DNA from: Spirosomataceae bacterium TFI 002
Lineage (GTDB): Bacteria > Bacteroidota > Bacteroidia > Cytophagales > Spirosomataceae
Reading direction: 5' to 3'
Length of the DNA: 64,000 bases
NCBI GenBank assembly: GCA_900230115.1
Contig: LT907983.1
Coordinates: 2,542,001-2,606,000 of the forward strand
Shown in pieces: positions 18,813 through 28,803 of the stretch (within the stretch, counting starts at the first letter, position 1; every line of letters starts with the position of its first letter). A program made the translations under genes and the position numbers. A model generated the notes under the pieces. That model was not told the origin of the DNA, did not search any database, and saw only the letters and a list, made by a program, of their open reading frames with translations.

Positions 18813-19445
18813 ATGAAAAACCCAGTACTCATTTTTGGAGCTGGCAGCTTAGGAAAAACTGCTGCCGAAATTTTTAATCAAAACGAAGTGCTCATCTATG
18901 GATTTTTAGATGACAAGACCGATTTGCACAACAAAGAGATTGGAACTGTCACGATCATGGGAAATACAGATGACGATGGTTTCTTGAAATATATAGGAGG
19001 AAAGACAGAAGCTTTTGTGGCTATCAAAAACAGAGAGGATAGAAAACGTATTGTTGGCATGCTAAACGAAAGGCGTAAAGTGATGCCCGTGAATGCCATT
19101 CATCGAAACTCAATAATGTCTGAAGATTCAAGCATTGGGCATGGAAACCTTTTAAATGCAGGTGTTATTATAGGACCTTTCTGTTCGCTAGGCAGCCATA
19201 ATATTTTACAAATGGGAGTCAAAATTGAGCCAAACTCTACTATAGGAGACTTTGTTGAAATTGGCACAGGTGCAAATATTTCTTCTGGCGTCACGATTGA
19301 AGAAGGTGTATTTATAGGTGCAGGTGTCACCATTGTTTCTGGAATAACTGTAGGAAAAAATTCAAGAATTGGTGCGGGATCTGTGGTAATTGAGAACGTT
19401 ACTGAAAACACTACAGTTTTTGGAAACCCAGCCAAAAAGCTCTAA
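18813..19445 (+). CDS. NeuD/PglD-like sugar O- or N-acyltransferase
   Basis: 210 residues. An N-terminal nucleotide-sugar-binding Rossmann-like part (VLIFGAGSLGKTAAEIF) is followed by a left-handed beta-helix built from hexapeptide repeats from about residue 100 (SSIGHGNLLNAGVIIG, NSTIGDFVEIGTGANIS). The C-terminus VFGNPAKKL is typical of PglD/NeuD enzymes that acetylate sugars of capsules, O-antigen or glycoprotein. It lies 5 bp after the BatD-like gene. No surface polysaccharide cluster surrounds it, so the substrate is open. Confidence 0.9.
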   Translation: MKNPVLIFGAGSLGKTAAEIFNQNEVLIYGFLDDKTDLHNKEIGTVTIMGNTDDDGFLKYIGGKTEAFVAIKNREDRKRIVGMLNERRKVMPVNAIHRNSIMSEDSSIGHGNLLNAGVIIGPFCSLGSHNILQMGVKIEPNSTIGDFVEIGTGANISSGVTIEEGVFIGAGVTIVSGITVGKNSRIGAGSVVIENVTENTTVFGNPAKKL

Positions 19446-19582
19446 AAAAGGGTTAAAACTCAAAGATATTTGAACTTTATCGTGATTGACGGCGGATTAT
19501 TTATGAATCGGCATGGGATCACGTTAAAAATACTATTTTTACAAGATTTTAATAAAAGTACGACTGAAACCTAGATCGGAGA

Positions 19583-22500
19583 ATGAAAGATTACGTCAAA
19601 CCAATTAAACGATTACTTATTGCTAACCGCGGAGAAATTGCCATACGTATTATGCGTGCTGCAACGGAATTGGGGATTACTACCGTGGCATTATATACCT
19701 ACGAAGATAGGTATTCACTTCACCGCTATAAAGCAGATGAAGCATATCAAATAGGTAGCGACAACGACCCATTAAAACCATATTTGGATATTGAAGGTAT
19801 TATCCAATTGGCCAAAAATAAAAAAATAGATGGGATACATCCTGGTTATGGTTTCTTATCCGAAAACGTAACCTTGGTAAGAAGATGTCAAGCTGAAGGT
19901 ATCATTTTCGTAGGTCCAGAGCCAGAAGCTATGGACCGCCTAGGAGATAAGGTTGCTGCAAAAAACCTTGCAATGGCGGCTAAAGTGCCTCTTATTCCAG
20001 ATTATAGAGGAGACATTCCTAGTATTGAGTTTGCTCTCGAAAAAGCGAAAGAGATCGGGTTCCCAATGATGATCAAAGCCGTTGCCGGTGGTGGAGGAAG
20101 AGGAATGCGTATTGTAAACGCTGAAGAAGACTTTACAAAAGCATTTAACGAAGCAAAGAATGAAGCTAAAACAGCTTTTGGAAACGATACTATTTTCTTA
20201 GAAAAGTTTGTTGTTGATCCTAAGCATATTGAAGTTCAGTTGTTAGGAGATAAGCACGGAAACCTAATTCACCTTTACGAAAGAGATTGTTCGGTACAGA
20301 GGAGGTTTCAAAAAGTAGTGGAGGTTGCTCCATCTTTTGGTTTAAAACAAGAAACAAGAAATAAGCTATACGAATATGCTCTTAAAATTGGTAAAGAGGT
20401 AGGATATAGCAATGCCGGTACTGTTGAGTTCTTGGTCGACAAACAAGAAAATGTTTACTTCATTGAAGTAAATCCAAGAATCCAGGTTGAACATACAATT
20501 ACTGAGGAAATAACAGGAATTGATATTGTTAGAAGTCAGATTTTAATAGCAATGGGTTATAAGCTTTCTGACAGTGGAATTTACATCCACAATCAGGATG
20601 AAGTGCCAATGAAAGGATATGCAATTCAATGTAGAGTAACTACAGAGGATCCTGCAAATGGGTTTAAGCCTGACTTTGGAACAATCATCGCCTATAGAAA
20701 TGCGGCTGGTTTTGGAATCAGACTTGACGAAGGAAGTGCATATGCCGGAATGAAAATTTCGCCTTATTTCGATAGCTTGATAGTGAAAGTAACTGCTCGT
20801 GGTCGTACCATGAAAGGTGCTTGTCAAAGACTTTCAAGGGCTTTAGTCGAATTTAGGATTAGAGGGGTAAAAAGCAATATGCCTTTCTTAGTGAATGTAA
20901 TTAAAAACAAAGAATTCCAACAAGGTAAGGCAAGGGTTTCTTTCATTGAAAATCACCCAGAATTACTAAAACTTCGTAAGCCAAAAGATCGCTCTACAAG
21001 AGCTATGAAATATTTGGCTGACGTTATTGTAAATGGAAACCCAACCCTAGGAAAGACAGACAAAAAGAGCTTAATAATTCCTAAAGTTCCTTTGTTTGAT
21101 CCATATGCTGCTTATCCTGATGGTAACAAACAAAAGCTGACCGAAATGGGTCCTGCTAAGTTTACGCAGTGGGTAAAAGACCAAAAACAAGTACTTTACA
21201 CTGATACTACTTTTAGAGATGGTCACCAGTCCTTGCTTGCGACGAGAGTTCGTAGCAAAGATATGATGGCTGTAGCAGAGGGGTTTGCAAAAAGCTTCCC
21301 TCAACTATTCTCTATGGAAGTATGGGGAGGAGCGACTTTTGATGTTGCAATGAGATTCTTGTACGAAAGCCCATGGCATAGGCTACAGGAGTTTAGAGAA
21401 GCAATGCCTAACATGTTGCTTCAAATGTTGCTACGTGGTTCTAACGCCGTTGGTTACACTGCATATCCTGATAATTTGGTAGAAAGCTTTATTGAAAAAT
21501 CTTGGGATAATGGAATAGATGTTTTCAGAATTTTTGATTCGTTAAACTGGATCGAAAACATGAAAGTGAGCATTAAAACTGTAACAGAACGTACTGGAGC
21601 AATAGCAGAAGCTGCGATATGTTACACTGGTGAAATGCTTGATCCAAACCAGAAGAAATACAATTTGGATTATTACCTAGATATGGCACGTCAGCTTGAG
21701 GATTTAGGTGTACATATGATTGCCATAAAAGACATGGCTGGTTTACTTAAACCATATACTGCAGAGGTATTGGTAAGAGAATTGAAAAAAGCTGTGGATG
21801 TACCTATTCATCTTCATACGCATGATACATCAAGTATTCAGTCTTCTACTTATCTCAAGGCTATTGAGTCTGGTGTAGATGTAATAGACTGTGCTTTAGG
21901 TGGTTTGTCTGGACTTACTTCTCAGCCAAACTTTAACTCTGTAGCGAGCATGCTAAAAGGTCATGAGCGTGAAAGTGAATTGGATATCGAAAAACTTAAT
22001 GTGTATTCTACCTACTGGGAAGATGTACGTACAATGTATTATCCGTTTGAGTCTGGACTTAAGTCTGGAAGTGCGGAAGTTTACGACCACGAAATGCCAG
22101 GAGGCCAATATTCGAACTTAAAGTCTCAGGCAATTTCTCTAGGTTTAGGAGATCGTTTCGATGACTTGAAGAAGAATTACGCTTTGGTCAATAAAATGTT
22201 TGGCGATATAGTGAAAGTGACGCCATCATCTAAGATTGTTGGTGATATGGCTCTATTCATGACATCTAATGACCTCAATGAAGAAGATATTTTCAAAAGA
22301 GGAGATTCTATTTCCTTCCCAGAGAGTGTGAAAGGCTTCTTTAGAGGTGACCTTGGTCAACCTCCAGGAGGGTTTCCAAAAGAACTTCAGAGCATTATTT
22401 TAAGAGACATTAAACCTTACACGGATCGTCCAAATGCTCACTTAGAACCAATCGACTTTGATAAAGACTTTAAGATATTTGATAAGAAGTTTCCTAACAA

Positions 22501-23035
22501 TGAAGGCTTCCTAGATTACTTAGCTTATAAGTTATACAACAAGGTTTATGAGGACTTCTACAAAGCTCGTGATGAGTATGGAGATGTGAGCATTATTCCT
22601 ACTAATGCTTTTTGGTATGGTTTAGAGCCTAACGAAGAGATAATGATTGAAATAGAGGATGGAAAAACCATTCTTGTGAGGTATCTTTACTCTACCGAAG
22701 CTGATGAAGAAGGAAATCGTACAGTTAGTTTTGAGCTAAATGGTCAAACTCGTAGGATCAAGGTTCGCGATAACGACGAAAAAGTGGTACGACCTAAGAA
22801 TGCAAAAATTAGTGGTGCTGGTGATATCGGTGCACCACTACAAGGACGTATTTCTAGAATTATGGTGAAGAAAGGTGATGCCGTAATCAAAAACACACCA
22901 CTTTTCGTAATAGAGGCCATGAAAATGGAGTCTATCGTTTCTTCTCCAAGCGAAGGGACGGTTATGAGTGTTGTACTTGCCGAAGGTGCAGTAGTAGAAC
23001 AAGACGACCTAGTAGTGAGTATTGATAAAGGTTAA
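19583..23035 (+). CDS. pyc: Pyruvate carboxylase
   Basis: 1150 residues, full length for the single-chain enzyme, which converts pyruvate, bicarbonate and ATP to oxaloacetate for anaplerosis. The biotin carboxylase domain covers about 8-460, with the glycine-rich ATP-grasp loop (AVAGGGGRGMRIV) and VEFLVD / EVNPRIQVEHT. The carboxyltransferase domain (about 530-1000) begins DTTFRDGHQSLLATR and has a metal-binding HLHTHDT. The biotin carrier domain ends the protein, with EAMKMES carrying the biotinylated Lys near 1114. It is a single-gene unit followed by a strong hairpin terminator. Confidence 0.97.
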   Translation: MKDYVKPIKRLLIANRGEIAIRIMRAATELGITTVALYTYEDRYSLHRYKADEAYQIGSDNDPLKPYLDIEGIIQLAKNKKIDGIHPGYGFLSENVTLVRRCQAEGIIFVGPEPEAMDRLGDKVAAKNLAMAAKVPLIPDYRGDIPSIEFALEKAKEIGFPMMIKAVAGGGGRGMRIVNAEEDFTKAFNEAKNEAKTAFGNDTIFLEKFVVDPKHIEVQLLGDKHGNLIHLYERDCSVQRRFQKVVEVAPSFGLKQETRNKLYEYALKIGKEVGYSNAGTVEFLVDKQENVYFIEVNPRIQVEHTITEEITGIDIVRSQILIAMGYKLSDSGIYIHNQDEVPMKGYAIQCRVTTEDPANGFKPDFGTIIAYRNAAGFGIRLDEGSAYAGMKISPYFDSLIVKVTARGRTMKGACQRLSRALVEFRIRGVKSNMPFLVNVIKNKEFQQGKARVSFIENHPELLKLRKPKDRSTRAMKYLADVIVNGNPTLGKTDKKSLIIPKVPLFDPYAAYPDGNKQKLTEMGPAKFTQWVKDQKQVLYTDTTFRDGHQSLLATRVRSKDMMAVAEGFAKSFPQLFSMEVWGGATFDVAMRFLYESPWHRLQEFREAMPNMLLQMLLRGSNAVGYTAYPDNLVESFIEKSWDNGIDVFRIFDSLNWIENMKVSIKTVTERTGAIAEAAICYTGEMLDPNQKKYNLDYYLDMARQLEDLGVHMIAIKDMAGLLKPYTAEVLVRELKKAVDVPIHLHTHDTSSIQSSTYLKAIESGVDVIDCALGGLSGLTSQPNFNSVASMLKGHERESELDIEKLNVYSTYWEDVRTMYYPFESGLKSGSAEVYDHEMPGGQYSNLKSQAISLGLGDRFDDLKKNYALVNKMFGDIVKVTPSSKIVGDMALFMTSNDLNEEDIFKRGDSISFPESVKGFFRGDLGQPPGGFPKELQSIILRDIKPYTDRPNAHLEPIDFDKDFKIFDKKFPNNEGFLDYLAYKLYNKVYEDFYKARDEYGDVSIIPTNAFWYGLEPNEEIMIEIEDGKTILVRYLYSTEADEEGNRTVSFELNGQTRRIKVRDNDEKVVRPKNAKISGAGDIGAPLQGRISRIMVKKGDAVIKNTPLFVIEAMKMESIVSSPSEGTVMSVVLAEGAVVEQDDLVVSIDKG

Positions 23036-23055
23036 TATCTACTCGTTAATATATG

Positions 23056-23094
23056 AGAAAGCCACTTTGCATGATGCAGAGTGGCTTTCTTTTT
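23056..23094 (+). terminator. Rho-independent terminator after pyruvate carboxylase
   Basis: A perfect 11-bp stem (AGAAAGCCACT at 23056-23066 pairing with 23080-23090) with a 13-base loop, followed by TTTT. It lies between convergent pyc and nhaA and acts best for the rightward transcript. Confidence 0.9.
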
Positions 23095-23105
23095 GGCATT
23101 AAGGT

Positions 23106-24407
23106 TTAATCTGCTTTTTCAGAACCAAACCTTAATATTGTGTAGCCTACAGCAGCTGAAAGAAGAGAGCCTATCAATATACCCACCTTGGCCGAGTCTA
23201 TGAGCTCTGGACTATCTTCAAAGGCTAGACTAGCTATGAAAATGGCCATAGTGAAACCTACTCCAGCCAAAAAAGCAACTCCAACAATTTGCTTAAAGGA
23301 TATGTCACTGGGGATTTCGATTAGCTTAAATTTATTAAATAGTAAAACCAATGAGGTTACTCCAATACTGTTACCAGCAATAAGACAAATGATCATTATA
23401 CCTATCAAATCCATATCAAGTGGTACATCACTAAAGATTTGAACTCCAGCATTGGCAAGTGCGAAGATTGGAATGATCAAATATGCAACCCATCCGTGTA
23501 ATGCATGTTCTAGGTGCTGAAGTGGTGATTGATACTTACTAACCCATTCTTGTAGGTCATCAACCTGATAGATTTGAGAATTGGACAATATTGGGTCTTT
23601 TAGCCTAGTAGCTGCTTTTATTTTATCTGTGATTTCGTTTAGGGTTTCTAGAAACTTTGGAGTATCTATTTTTTGTCTGATAGGCACTGCAAATGCTAAT
23701 AAAATTCCAGCTACTGTTGGGTGGATTCCTGATTTGAGGAAGAAAGTCCATATCAATGCACCTAAAGAAACGAGCACAAATCGAGAGTAATAACCTTGAT
23801 AAGACATAAAGTATAAGAGAGCAAGTAAGCCAACACCGAGAAGAAGATAGTTCATTGCAATATCTCCGCTATAAAAAACTGCAATTACAAGTACAGCTCC
23901 TATGTCATCTACAATAGCAAATGCAGTTAAAAACACTTTTAGACTAAGGGGCACACGTTTTCCTAAAACCTGTAGAACTGCAAGCGAAAAGGCAATATCT
24001 GTTGCCATTGGTATTCCCCACCCGTTGGAGGCTGTTGGGTTTTTATTCAGGACTAAATAAAACAGGATAGGTGCGAGCATTCCTCCCAATGCTCCTACTA
24101 GGGGAAAGGCCGTTTTCTTAAAAGTATTTAGCTCACCAATAAGCAGCTCTCGCTTAATCTCGAGCCCAATTAGAAAGAAAAAGATAGCCATGAGGCCGTC
24201 ATTTATCCATAGCATTAAAGGTTTATAAAGCTCAAATCCTTCTGTTGTAATGCCTAGTTTATAATCCCATAGAGCTGTATACGTTGATGCAAATGGGGAG
24301 TTTGCCCAAACTAGTGCGACAATAGTGGCGACTAAGAGTAAAATACCACCTAAACTTTCTATAGAGACAAATTTTTGGAATGGTGTTACAATTACTTTTT
24401 TTATCAT
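23106..24407 (-). CDS. nhaA: Na+/H+ antiporter NhaA
   Basis: 433 residues, about 12 membrane helices. It expels sodium in exchange for protons at the inner membrane. Conserved features are NDGLMAIFFFLIGLEIKRE early in the protein, MATDIAFSLAVLQVLG and the adjacent aspartates in AIVDDIGAVLVIA, which bind the ion in NhaA. A hydrophilic insert of about 60 residues lies between the halves, with the typical HALHGWVAYLIIPIFALANAG start of the second half. It is monocistronic and faces pyc convergently. Confidence 0.96.
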   Translation of the reverse strand: MIKKVIVTPFQKFVSIESLGGILLLVATIVALVWANSPFASTYTALWDYKLGITTEGFELYKPLMLWINDGLMAIFFFLIGLEIKRELLIGELNTFKKTAFPLVGALGGMLAPILFYLVLNKNPTASNGWGIPMATDIAFSLAVLQVLGKRVPLSLKVFLTAFAIVDDIGAVLVIAVFYSGDIAMNYLLLGVGLLALLYFMSYQGYYSRFVLVSLGALIWTFFLKSGIHPTVAGILLAFAVPIRQKIDTPKFLETLNEITDKIKAATRLKDPILSNSQIYQVDDLQEWVSKYQSPLQHLEHALHGWVAYLIIPIFALANAGVQIFSDVPLDMDLIGIMIICLIAGNSIGVTSLVLLFNKFKLIEIPSDISFKQIVGVAFLAGVGFTMAIFIASLAFEDSPELIDSAKVGILIGSLLSAAVGYTILRFGSEKAD

Positions 24408-24802
24408 AAAAGGTGAATATTGCTTGTTGAAATTTGGGTGCAGAAGGGGTTACGTGCACTCTTAATTGATTAACGATCGATGTTACTAGCTTTTATTTGA
24501 AATCTAATTTTAGATTTTTTGCATCTTCAAGGCCGCTGCAAATAGAATGGCTATAAAAATTAACTATCGTTATTTGGAACCCCAAGTAAGACAAAAATGA
24601 CGAAAGTGGTCTAGGAATTCACTTTAGTTTTTGCTTAAAATTTCATATAGTCTTAACCGTGTACATGATAAAGTATATATTTTTATTATTCCATTAATTT
24701 CAAAAGCACAAACAAGGATTATTTATTAATTTCATTCAAGAAGCTAGAGCTGGAAGCTTAAGTAATGGTAGAATATGCTTCTCAATTAAATTCATTAGAA
24801 AT
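24408..24802. other. 395-bp intergenic region with no recognised gene
   Basis: This divergent spacer between nhaA and the next rightward gene presumably holds both promoters. I found no RNA gene, long repeat or convincing operator in it. It is AT-rich with short frames only. Confidence 0.6.
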
Positions 24803-25423
24803 ATGAGGTGGACTTATAGCATTCAAAACAAACTCACTGCTGCAGCTGTACTGTTTTTCTTAGGTGCCTTGGTACTTTTGAGTAATTACAATGATCGTCA
24901 ACACACTAAGCAAGTGAAAGACATGATCAGTACGCTTTACCAAGATCGTCTCATTGCAGAGGAGTATATTTTCACATTAACTGTGAGTATATACAAGCTG
25001 AGAGAGCTTGCGACTTCCGAAAAATCGCCAGGGAATTCGCTAAAAATAGAAAGCATTTTAGCTAAAATAGCCTCAACCAATAGTTCATACAAAAAAACCA
25101 AACTGACGGAAAATGAAGAAGCGAAGTTTATCGCTTTTGAAAACACAGTTTCTCAACTAAGTAAAGAGATCAATACTGATAGGGAAACAGCTTTGGCACG
25201 CACAGGGGTTGCTTTAGATGGCTTAGAAGGATTATCAGACCTTCAGCTAGAAGTTTCAAAGCTTATTGTAGAAAAGTCGGAACAAGAATACCAACTGAGT
25301 AAGTTACTTTCCAACTTTGCCTTTGCAATTGCTATCATCTTACTGCTGTTCTTGCAGGCATTAGTATTCTCTTCCAAAACCTTACATATCAGTAATAGAA
25401 ATGTCAATGCTAATTTGAATTAG
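24803..25423 (+). CDS. Orphan four-helix-bundle sensory protein (MCP-type ligand domain)
   Basis: 206 residues. One membrane helix near 10-28, a helical periplasmic region (about 30-180) with heptad character and a second membrane helix near 182-202 (FAFAIAIILLLFLQALVF). This resembles the 4HB_MCP_1 sensor module of chemoreceptors and kinases. The protein ends soon after the second helix: no HAMP, methyl-accepting or kinase domain follows, and the downstream sequence does not encode one in another frame. It could pass signals by interacting with another membrane protein; function unknown. Confidence 0.7.
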   Translation: MRWTYSIQNKLTAAAVLFFLGALVLLSNYNDRQHTKQVKDMISTLYQDRLIAEEYIFTLTVSIYKLRELATSEKSPGNSLKIESILAKIASTNSSYKKTKLTENEEAKFIAFENTVSQLSKEINTDRETALARTGVALDGLEGLSDLQLEVSKLIVEKSEQEYQLSKLLSNFAFAIAIILLLFLQALVFSSKTLHISNRNVNANLN

Positions 25424-25656
25424 AGTAACTTCTCAAGTATAAATCAAATTTCATTTTTTTGTCGAGGGTATTTTTTGACCCATTTTCCCGCATAAAGTGA
25501 TTCCTGTCGCTTTTTGAAATTATCTTCTATTATCTCCAATGTCTTCTTATTGAGCTCTTTCGCTCAACTCGCTTTACCGTAAAATAACTTTTTTGATATG
25601 TAATAATCCACCAATAAGTGTGTTGCGTATGTGCTTGAAATTTAAAACTTGAAATT

Positions 25657-26688
25657 ATGAAAAAGATCAAAAGTACATTCGGAATACTATTATCAGGACT
25701 AGTTTTGTTTACTTCATGTGATAAGTCCGACAATGAAGTGCAAGCTTCTTCCACAACGGTTCTATATGCAACCAATAATTCAAATGGAGATGTAACTGCT
25801 TATGATATGAGTAGTGGCATGGCAAAGTCTACAAGTTACGCTACTAACTCTACAGCGGCAGATGGAGTGTATTTCGACGGAACAACAAACATTGTTTTAC
25901 AAGCTTCTCGTTCTCAAAAAGGAATTGAGGGTTTTTCTGCTAAAAGCTCGGACATAGGGCTAAATTTAGGAGAAATTTTAAATGTTAGCCTTCAGATTGA
26001 TGGCCCTAAAGACATGGAAAGTCCAAGAGAAATGGCGGTTAGCGGAAATTTCTATGTCGTGGCTGATAATGCAGATGTAGACAAGAATGCAGCAACACCC
26101 GACGGAAGGTTATTTGTATACCAAAGAAATGGAAATGGCCTAACCTTGCGTAATATAATAACTACAGATTTTAAATTATGGGGTATTACATTTATTGGAA
26201 ATGACCTTTATGCAGTTGTAGACGCAGACAATGAGCTAGCAGTTTATACAAACTTCCTTTCAAACTCTTCGAATGCTACAATGTCAGCAACAAAAAGAAT
26301 TGAAATAGAAGGGATTGTTCGTACTCACGGACTTGATTATAATTCTCAAACAGATACAATGGTTATGACAGATATTGGAGATGCTGCAAACACTCAGTCT
26401 GACGGTGGTTTTCATATGATTTCCAATTTCAAAAGTAAGTTTGATAAAACATCAGCCGGCGGAAAACTGAGTCTATCGGAGCAAGTTAGGGTTAGTGGGT
26501 CAATGACTAATATGGGAAACCCTGTTGATGTTGCATATGATGGAGAATCAAAAACCGTATACATTGCAGAAGCTGGAAATGGCAAAATATTAGCTTTTTC
26601 TAACATTGGAACATCTGGTGGAAATATGACGCCAACATTGTCAAATAATATGGCAGCAGCATCTGCTGTATATTTATACAAGAAGTAA
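25657..26688 (+). CDS. Secreted lipoprotein, probable beta-propeller
   Basis: 343 residues. The lipobox FTSC places the lipid-modified Cys at residue 21. The mature protein has recurring strand-turn units (VLYATNNSNGDVTAYDM, KTVYIAEAGNGKILAFSN, GITFIGNDLYAVVDADNE) that suggest a seven-bladed propeller of about 45 residues per blade, as in lactonase-like or NHL/YncE-like proteins. No catalytic residues can be assigned. It stands alone with a strong terminator after it. Confidence 0.75.
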   Translation: MKKIKSTFGILLSGLVLFTSCDKSDNEVQASSTTVLYATNNSNGDVTAYDMSSGMAKSTSYATNSTAADGVYFDGTTNIVLQASRSQKGIEGFSAKSSDIGLNLGEILNVSLQIDGPKDMESPREMAVSGNFYVVADNADVDKNAATPDGRLFVYQRNGNGLTLRNIITTDFKLWGITFIGNDLYAVVDADNELAVYTNFLSNSSNATMSATKRIEIEGIVRTHGLDYNSQTDTMVMTDIGDAANTQSDGGFHMISNFKSKFDKTSAGGKLSLSEQVRVSGSMTNMGNPVDVAYDGESKTVYIAEAGNGKILAFSNIGTSGGNMTPTLSNNMAAASAVYLYKK

Positions 26689-26710
26689 GAATTATCGAGT
26701 GTGTTTTGAA

Positions 26711-26753
26711 AAAGAAATCCCCAAAATCAAACGATTTTGGGGATTTCTTTTTT
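26711..26753. terminator. Strong bidirectional terminator
   Basis: A perfect 18-bp stem (26711-26728 with 26733-26750) and a 4-base loop AAAC, with an A-run on the left and a T-run on the right. It serves the propeller gene and the convergent VWA gene. Confidence 0.95.
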
Positions 26754-26792
26754 ATTAGCTTTCTAGTTAAATCCAGCAGCTAATTGAAACCC

Positions 26793-28652
26793 TTATCTAC
26801 TTTTCAATTTACTGTTTATAAGACTTTCGCTTAGTTTTACGAGTTGTACAAATTCACTTCTTTGTCCTTCTAAATCTGAAGATTTCGCGTTTTGTCCCCA
26901 TGAGATTACATCTTTTAGTTCAATCTCACCTTTAAATTCACTGTCTTTTAATAGCATTCCAAAACCAGCAACGGCAGATGCAAACCTGAAATCAGCATCC
27001 GTTGAGTCCCAAGTTTGTAGGTGGTAAGGCACGGCAATTTCCTTTTTTACACTTGATTCGGACTTTGGTGCCTTGTATCTGACTTTCAAAGTCATGAAGT
27101 CATCGGATACAATCGTTTGCTTTTGGTATTTAAGGTCATCCACTTTAGAAAGATACTTGCTTTCAACTCCTGAAGGAACAATTTCATATAAGGCTGTCAT
27201 GCTATGCCCAGCACCCAATTCGCCTGCATCTTTCTTGTCATTATCAAAGTCTTCAGCAGCTAAAATTCTGTTTTCGTAACCAATTAGTCTATATGCTTTC
27301 ACATACTTGGGGTTAAACTCAATTTGAATTTTTACATCCTTGGCAACAGTATGTAGTGTTCCACCAAACTCAGAAATAAAAACTTTTCTAGCTTCCTGAA
27401 GGTTGTCAATATATGCGTAATTGCCATTTCCCTTATCCGCTAAGGTTTCCATTTTATTGTCTTTGTAGTTGCCCATTCCAAACCCAAGAACGCTTAAGAA
27501 TATTCCAGATTCTCGTTTTTTTTCAATCATTCTCTCTAACTCTCCTACACCAGACAAGCCAACATTAAAATCACCGTCAGTCGCTAAAATCACTCGATTA
27601 TTACCGTTTTTAATAAAGTGCTCTTTTGCTTCTGCGTATGCAAGTTCAATTCCAGCTGCACCTGCAGTGCTCCCGCCGGCCATTAGACCATCTAAAGCCC
27701 CAATGATAATCTCTTTATTCCCTCCAGAGGTTGACTTTAAAGCCACTCTGGTATTTCCTGCATACGTAACAATAGCGACTCTATCCTTCGGTCTTAGTTG
27801 TGAAACTAATAGTTTATAACCCTTAACCAAAAGTCCAAGTTTGTTGTCGCTTCCCATACTACCTGAGACATCAATTAAAAAAACGAGGTTGCTGGCAGGC
27901 AAGTCCTTTGTATCTATTTTCTCTGTTTGTAAAGCAACACGTAATAACTGCAAGTCTGCGTTGAAAGGAGAATTTGACAAGTCTGTTTTGAAAGCCAAAA
28001 CTTCATTACCTTTAGGTTCTGGGTAATTGTAATCGAAGTAATTGAGCATTTCCTCTATTCTTACAGCATCTTGAGGAGGAGTGCTGCCATTATTTAGGAA
28101 TCTACGAATATTGGAATAACTCGCACGGTCTACATCGGCAGAAAAAGTGGTGAGAGCCTGGTTGCTAGTTCTAATAAAGCCAGTTTCTTTTAAATTGGCA
28201 TATTCTTCACGCTCTTCTCTAGGCATTGGGCTTGAGCCATATATCATTGGAGCCATTTCGTATTCGGCACGACGAATGCTTTGAGAAGCCCTCTGTTTGA
28301 AAATACTACCTACTGGTTTCTCTTTTGCATAACCAACAACGACTTCGTCAAGAGAATTTGAGCTTTGTGAAAGTTTGATAATTAGCTTTTCTTGTGCTTT
28401 TAACTCTTGAGTTTCATATCCGACAAATTGGACGATAAGCTTAGTTTCCTTTGTGGAATCCATTTTGATTTCGAAAAACCCTTTGGCATCACTTATTACA
28501 CCATTGTTTGTTCCCTTTTGAACTATACTAGCTCCCGGAATACCAAGCTTATCTGAAGCGTCAAGCACTTGGCCTTGAACAATAATGGGTGAACTTTGAG
28601 AGTGGCAGCCCATGGCCGCAACGAGAAGAATAAATACGAGTATCTTTTGCAT
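26793..28652 (-). CDS. VWA-domain protein with carboxypeptidase-regulatory domain (YfbK-like)
   Basis: 619 residues. The N-terminal signal has a Cys (AMGCHSQ) that could be a lipobox. A CarboxypepD_reg-like beta domain covers about 24-95 (GQVLDASDKLGIPGASIV). The VWA domain follows a von Willebrand N-terminal extension and carries the MIDAS motif DVSGSMGSD near 259-267. The C-terminal half matches DUF3520. Such proteins are typical of Bacteroidota and are encoded near ECF sigma/anti-sigma pairs, as here on the opposite strand. A role in cell-surface adhesion or envelope stress is plausible but unproven. Confidence 0.9.
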   Translation of the reverse strand: MQKILVFILLVAAMGCHSQSSPIIVQGQVLDASDKLGIPGASIVQKGTNNGVISDAKGFFEIKMDSTKETKLIVQFVGYETQELKAQEKLIIKLSQSSNSLDEVVVGYAKEKPVGSIFKQRASQSIRRAEYEMAPMIYGSSPMPREEREEYANLKETGFIRTSNQALTTFSADVDRASYSNIRRFLNNGSTPPQDAVRIEEMLNYFDYNYPEPKGNEVLAFKTDLSNSPFNADLQLLRVALQTEKIDTKDLPASNLVFLIDVSGSMGSDNKLGLLVKGYKLLVSQLRPKDRVAIVTYAGNTRVALKSTSGGNKEIIIGALDGLMAGGSTAGAAGIELAYAEAKEHFIKNGNNRVILATDGDFNVGLSGVGELERMIEKKRESGIFLSVLGFGMGNYKDNKMETLADKGNGNYAYIDNLQEARKVFISEFGGTLHTVAKDVKIQIEFNPKYVKAYRLIGYENRILAAEDFDNDKKDAGELGAGHSMTALYEIVPSGVESKYLSKVDDLKYQKQTIVSDDFMTLKVRYKAPKSESSVKKEIAVPYHLQTWDSTDADFRFASAVAGFGMLLKDSEFKGEIELKDVISWGQNAKSSDLEGQRSEFVQLVKLSESLINSKLKSR

Positions 28653-28803
28653 GATTATTTGTGTTTTGTTTCATGCTAGATGCAGGCTTAATGACTATTC
28701 CATAAAAGTTTTTAGTTTTTTTTATACCTCAAGTTCGAAAAGGCCAAAGTTGAATACGGTATATTTAATTATTACCTCTTATGATTGGGATAAATTTTAA
28801 ATA

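Noticed and set aside
19100-19435. Leftward 111-codon open frame
   Set aside because: Antisense to the hexapeptide repeats of the acyltransferase; repeat codon pattern keeps the opposite strand open.
27469-27819. Rightward 116-codon open frame
   Set aside because: Antisense to the VWA domain of a clearly conserved gene.
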